Below are positions 62,492 through 64,000 of a DNA stretch of 64,000 nt, one piece after another (the first letter of the stretch is position 1; each line of letters starts with the position of its first letter). The notes under the pieces were generated by a model. That model did not search any database, had not been told where the DNA came from, and saw only the letters and a list, made by a program, of their open reading frames with translations. This stretch comes from Fontisubflavum oceani. Its GTDB lineage: Bacteria; Pseudomonadota; Alphaproteobacteria; Rhodobacterales; Rhodobacteraceae. Where the stretch lies: assembly GCF_030407165.1 (NCBI RefSeq), contig NZ_CP129111.1, positions 1,054,001 to 1,118,000 on the forward strand, written 5' to 3'. A program made the position numbers and the translations under genes.

Positions 62492-62670
62492 GGTTTTACC
62501 TGTTTTATCGCTGCTCTGCTCAGATCGGACTATAGCGTGAATAGAGCGACGTAAGAAGCAGAATGCGGATGATGGGCGGGGTGTTGCCGGGCGCGATAGG
62601 TTACAAAAAATCCAGGTTTCCCGAAAAACCCAAATGTATCAGGCGGTTTCGTAAGAATTCGTTAACCTTT

Positions 62671-64000
62671 TCAGCGCCGCTTGCGCAGAGCTTTCTTTTT
62701 GCCCTTCGCGGCTTTGGCCCGGGCCTGCCCAGCCTTCCGTCTCGGCGCTTTGCCGCGCCGGGTGCGGGTGGCGCTGTGGCGGATGGTTTCGCCATCGATG
62801 GAGACCAGTTCCAGCGTCAGACCGCCGGTCACCGGCACCGCTTCTGCGAGTTTCACCGTCACCTCCTGCCCGATCCCGATGACCAGGCCGGTATCGGCGC
62901 CCATCAACGTCTGCGCCTCGGCATCATGGTGGAAGTATTCCCGGCCCAACGCCCGCATCGGCAAAAGGCCATCTGCGCCGGTTTCGTCGAGCTTCACGAA
63001 CGCGCCAAACCGGGCGATGCCGGAAATCCGTCCGGTGAACTCGGCCCCGATGCGGTCCGACAGATAGGCGGCGAGGTAGCGGTCGGTTGTGTCGCGCTCG
63101 GCCATCATCGAGCGGCGCTCGGTGTCGGAGATGTGTTTCGCGGTTGCGTCTAGATGCTCGATCTCTTCGGGGAGAGCCCGTCACGCCCCCAACCATGTGA
63201 GGAGACCAAAGCGCGATGGACGATCAAATCGGCATAGCGCCGGATCGGCGAGGTGAAATGGGCATAGGCCTTTAACGCCAGGCCGAAATGGCCGAAATTC
63301 TCTGGGTTGTAATAGGCCTGCTGCATCGAACGCAGGGTGGAGATGCTGATCAGCTCGCTGAAATCGGTGTCATGGGCGGCGTTCAGAAGCGTGTTCAGAT
63401 GCCGGGTCTGCAGCACCTGACCCTTGGCGAGGTTGAAGCCGCTGGCCTGTGCCGTCTCACGCAAGGATTCCAGCTTTTGCGGGTCCGGCTCCTCATGCAC
63501 CCGGAACAGGAGCGGGGTGCGCTTGGCGATCAGCGTCTCGGCGGCGGCGACATTTGCCAGGACCATGAATTCTTCGATCAATTTATGAGCGTCGAGCCTG
63601 TCTCTGAACGCGACGGAGGTCACTGTGCCGTCCTCAGCCAGGGCGATCCTGCGCTCGGGCAGGTCCAGCTCCAAAGGCTGGCGCGCGGCGCGGGCGCGTT
63701 TCAGCGCGGCATAGGCGGCGTAGAGCGGGGCGATCACCGGGTCGAGCAGCGGTTGGCATTTGTCGTTGGGGGTGCCGTCTTGCGCCTCTTGCACCTCTTG
63801 GTAATTCAGCGAGGCGGCGGAACGCATGAGGCCCCGATGAAAACTATGGTCGCGCTTGTTACCTTCGGCGTCGATCACCATGCGGACGGCAAGGCAGGCG
63901 CGCGGCACGCCTTCATGCAGCGAGCACAGATCACCGGAAAGCCGGTCGGGCAACATCGGTACGACTCGGTCGGGGAAATAGCTGGAATTGCCGCGTTTCT
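62671..64000 (-). CDS. rnr: Ribonuclease R, C-terminal part (one-base frameshift; 5' end outside window)
   Basis: A processive 3'-5' exoribonuclease of the RNB family. From the right edge the frame reads RGNSSYFPDRVVPMLPDRLSGDLCSL, then DAHKLIEEFMVLANVAAAE and the signature ALKAYAHFTSPIRRYADLIVHRAL. After RDGLSP it breaks. One C added to the four-C run (G 63169-63172 on the plus strand) gives EEIEHLDATAKHISDTERRSMMAERD, continuing into the S1 domain (FTGRISGIARFGAFVKLDETGADGLLPM) and a Lys/Arg-rich tail (KAAKGKKKALRKRR). The start is beyond base 64000. Bases 62492-62670 show nothing recognisable. Confidence 0.94.

Noticed and set aside
1..64000. tRNA, rRNA or riboswitch genes
   Set aside because: I looked for T-loop and anticodon-arm patterns and conserved riboswitch cores in the gaps, including upstream of the cobalamin genes, and saw none that was convincing.

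Overview
The window is high-GC DNA packed with genes and looks like the chromosome of a marine alphaproteobacterium of the Rhodobacterales (Roseobacter group). The basis is the gene content and order: paaDE, cinA-sfsA-map, secA next to a parvulin isomerase with argJ-mutT, rsfS-rlmH-gpmI-envC-ctpA-rppH, smc, cobC-cobD, and an alphaproteobacterial rnr. No rRNA, tRNA, CRISPR array or intact insertion sequence is visible.

Layout. 1-9.5 kb: the end of a phenylacetate (paa) operon, a methyltransferase, an ArsC-like protein with a class II aldolase and a LysR regulator, a four-gene overlapping operon (cinA-like, GNAT, peroxidase-related, OmpA-like), then sfsA and map. 9.5-21.6 kb: envelope and housekeeping genes, namely a periplasmic-binding/OmpA fusion, secA, a PPIase with argJ and mutT, a 45-residue protein, hemH, a methyltransferase, comF, a glutaredoxin and a MarR regulator. 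21.9-31.7 kb: a catabolic island for L-fucose or a related sugar. It holds a divergently transcribed regulator, a complete ABC importer, and a full set of non-phosphorylative pathway enzymes (mutarotase, aldose dehydrogenase, lactonase, dehydratase, ketodeoxy-acid dehydrogenase, diketo-acid hydrolase). It is bordered on the right by a decayed IS3 transposase. 32.2-35.3 kb: a serine hydrolase fused to RTX repeats, with a membrane-embedded AraC regulator beside it. 35.4-43.5 kb: ubiG, pip and the rsfS-to-rppH operon. 43.5-51.2 kb: a DUF2975/XRE pair, a TsoY-like membrane protein, smc and a GntP-type permease. 51.4-64 kb: two lytic transglycosylases, cobalamin genes, a glutathionyl-hydroquinone-reductase-like protein, a D-amino-acid catabolic operon (dgcN-dgcA-dat), an RTX protein, a glyoxalase and rnr (cut by the right edge).

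The most important general observation is that about fifteen otherwise well-conserved genes carry single-base frame breaks. Nearly all are one base missing from a run of G or C, and each repair restores a textbook protein. Essential or near-universal genes (rnr, gpmI, ctpA, cobD, sfsA) are hit. The parsimonious reading is uncorrected indel error in the sequence, not mass pseudogenisation. I therefore annotate these as single CDS and give the repair position. In gpmI two indels compensate, so the frame stays open while about 25 residues are wrong.

The most interesting biology: a secreted penicillin-binding-protein-like hydrolase with an RTX export tail and an adjacent membrane AraC sensor; a fucose-type cluster whose dehydratase is not the usual FucD type and whose divergent promoter region carries a perfect 14-base palindrome plus nested repeats; a compact D-amino-acid to L-glutamate operon; a sequence element shared by two convergent gene ends; and a structured non-coding stretch at the left edge of the sugar island.
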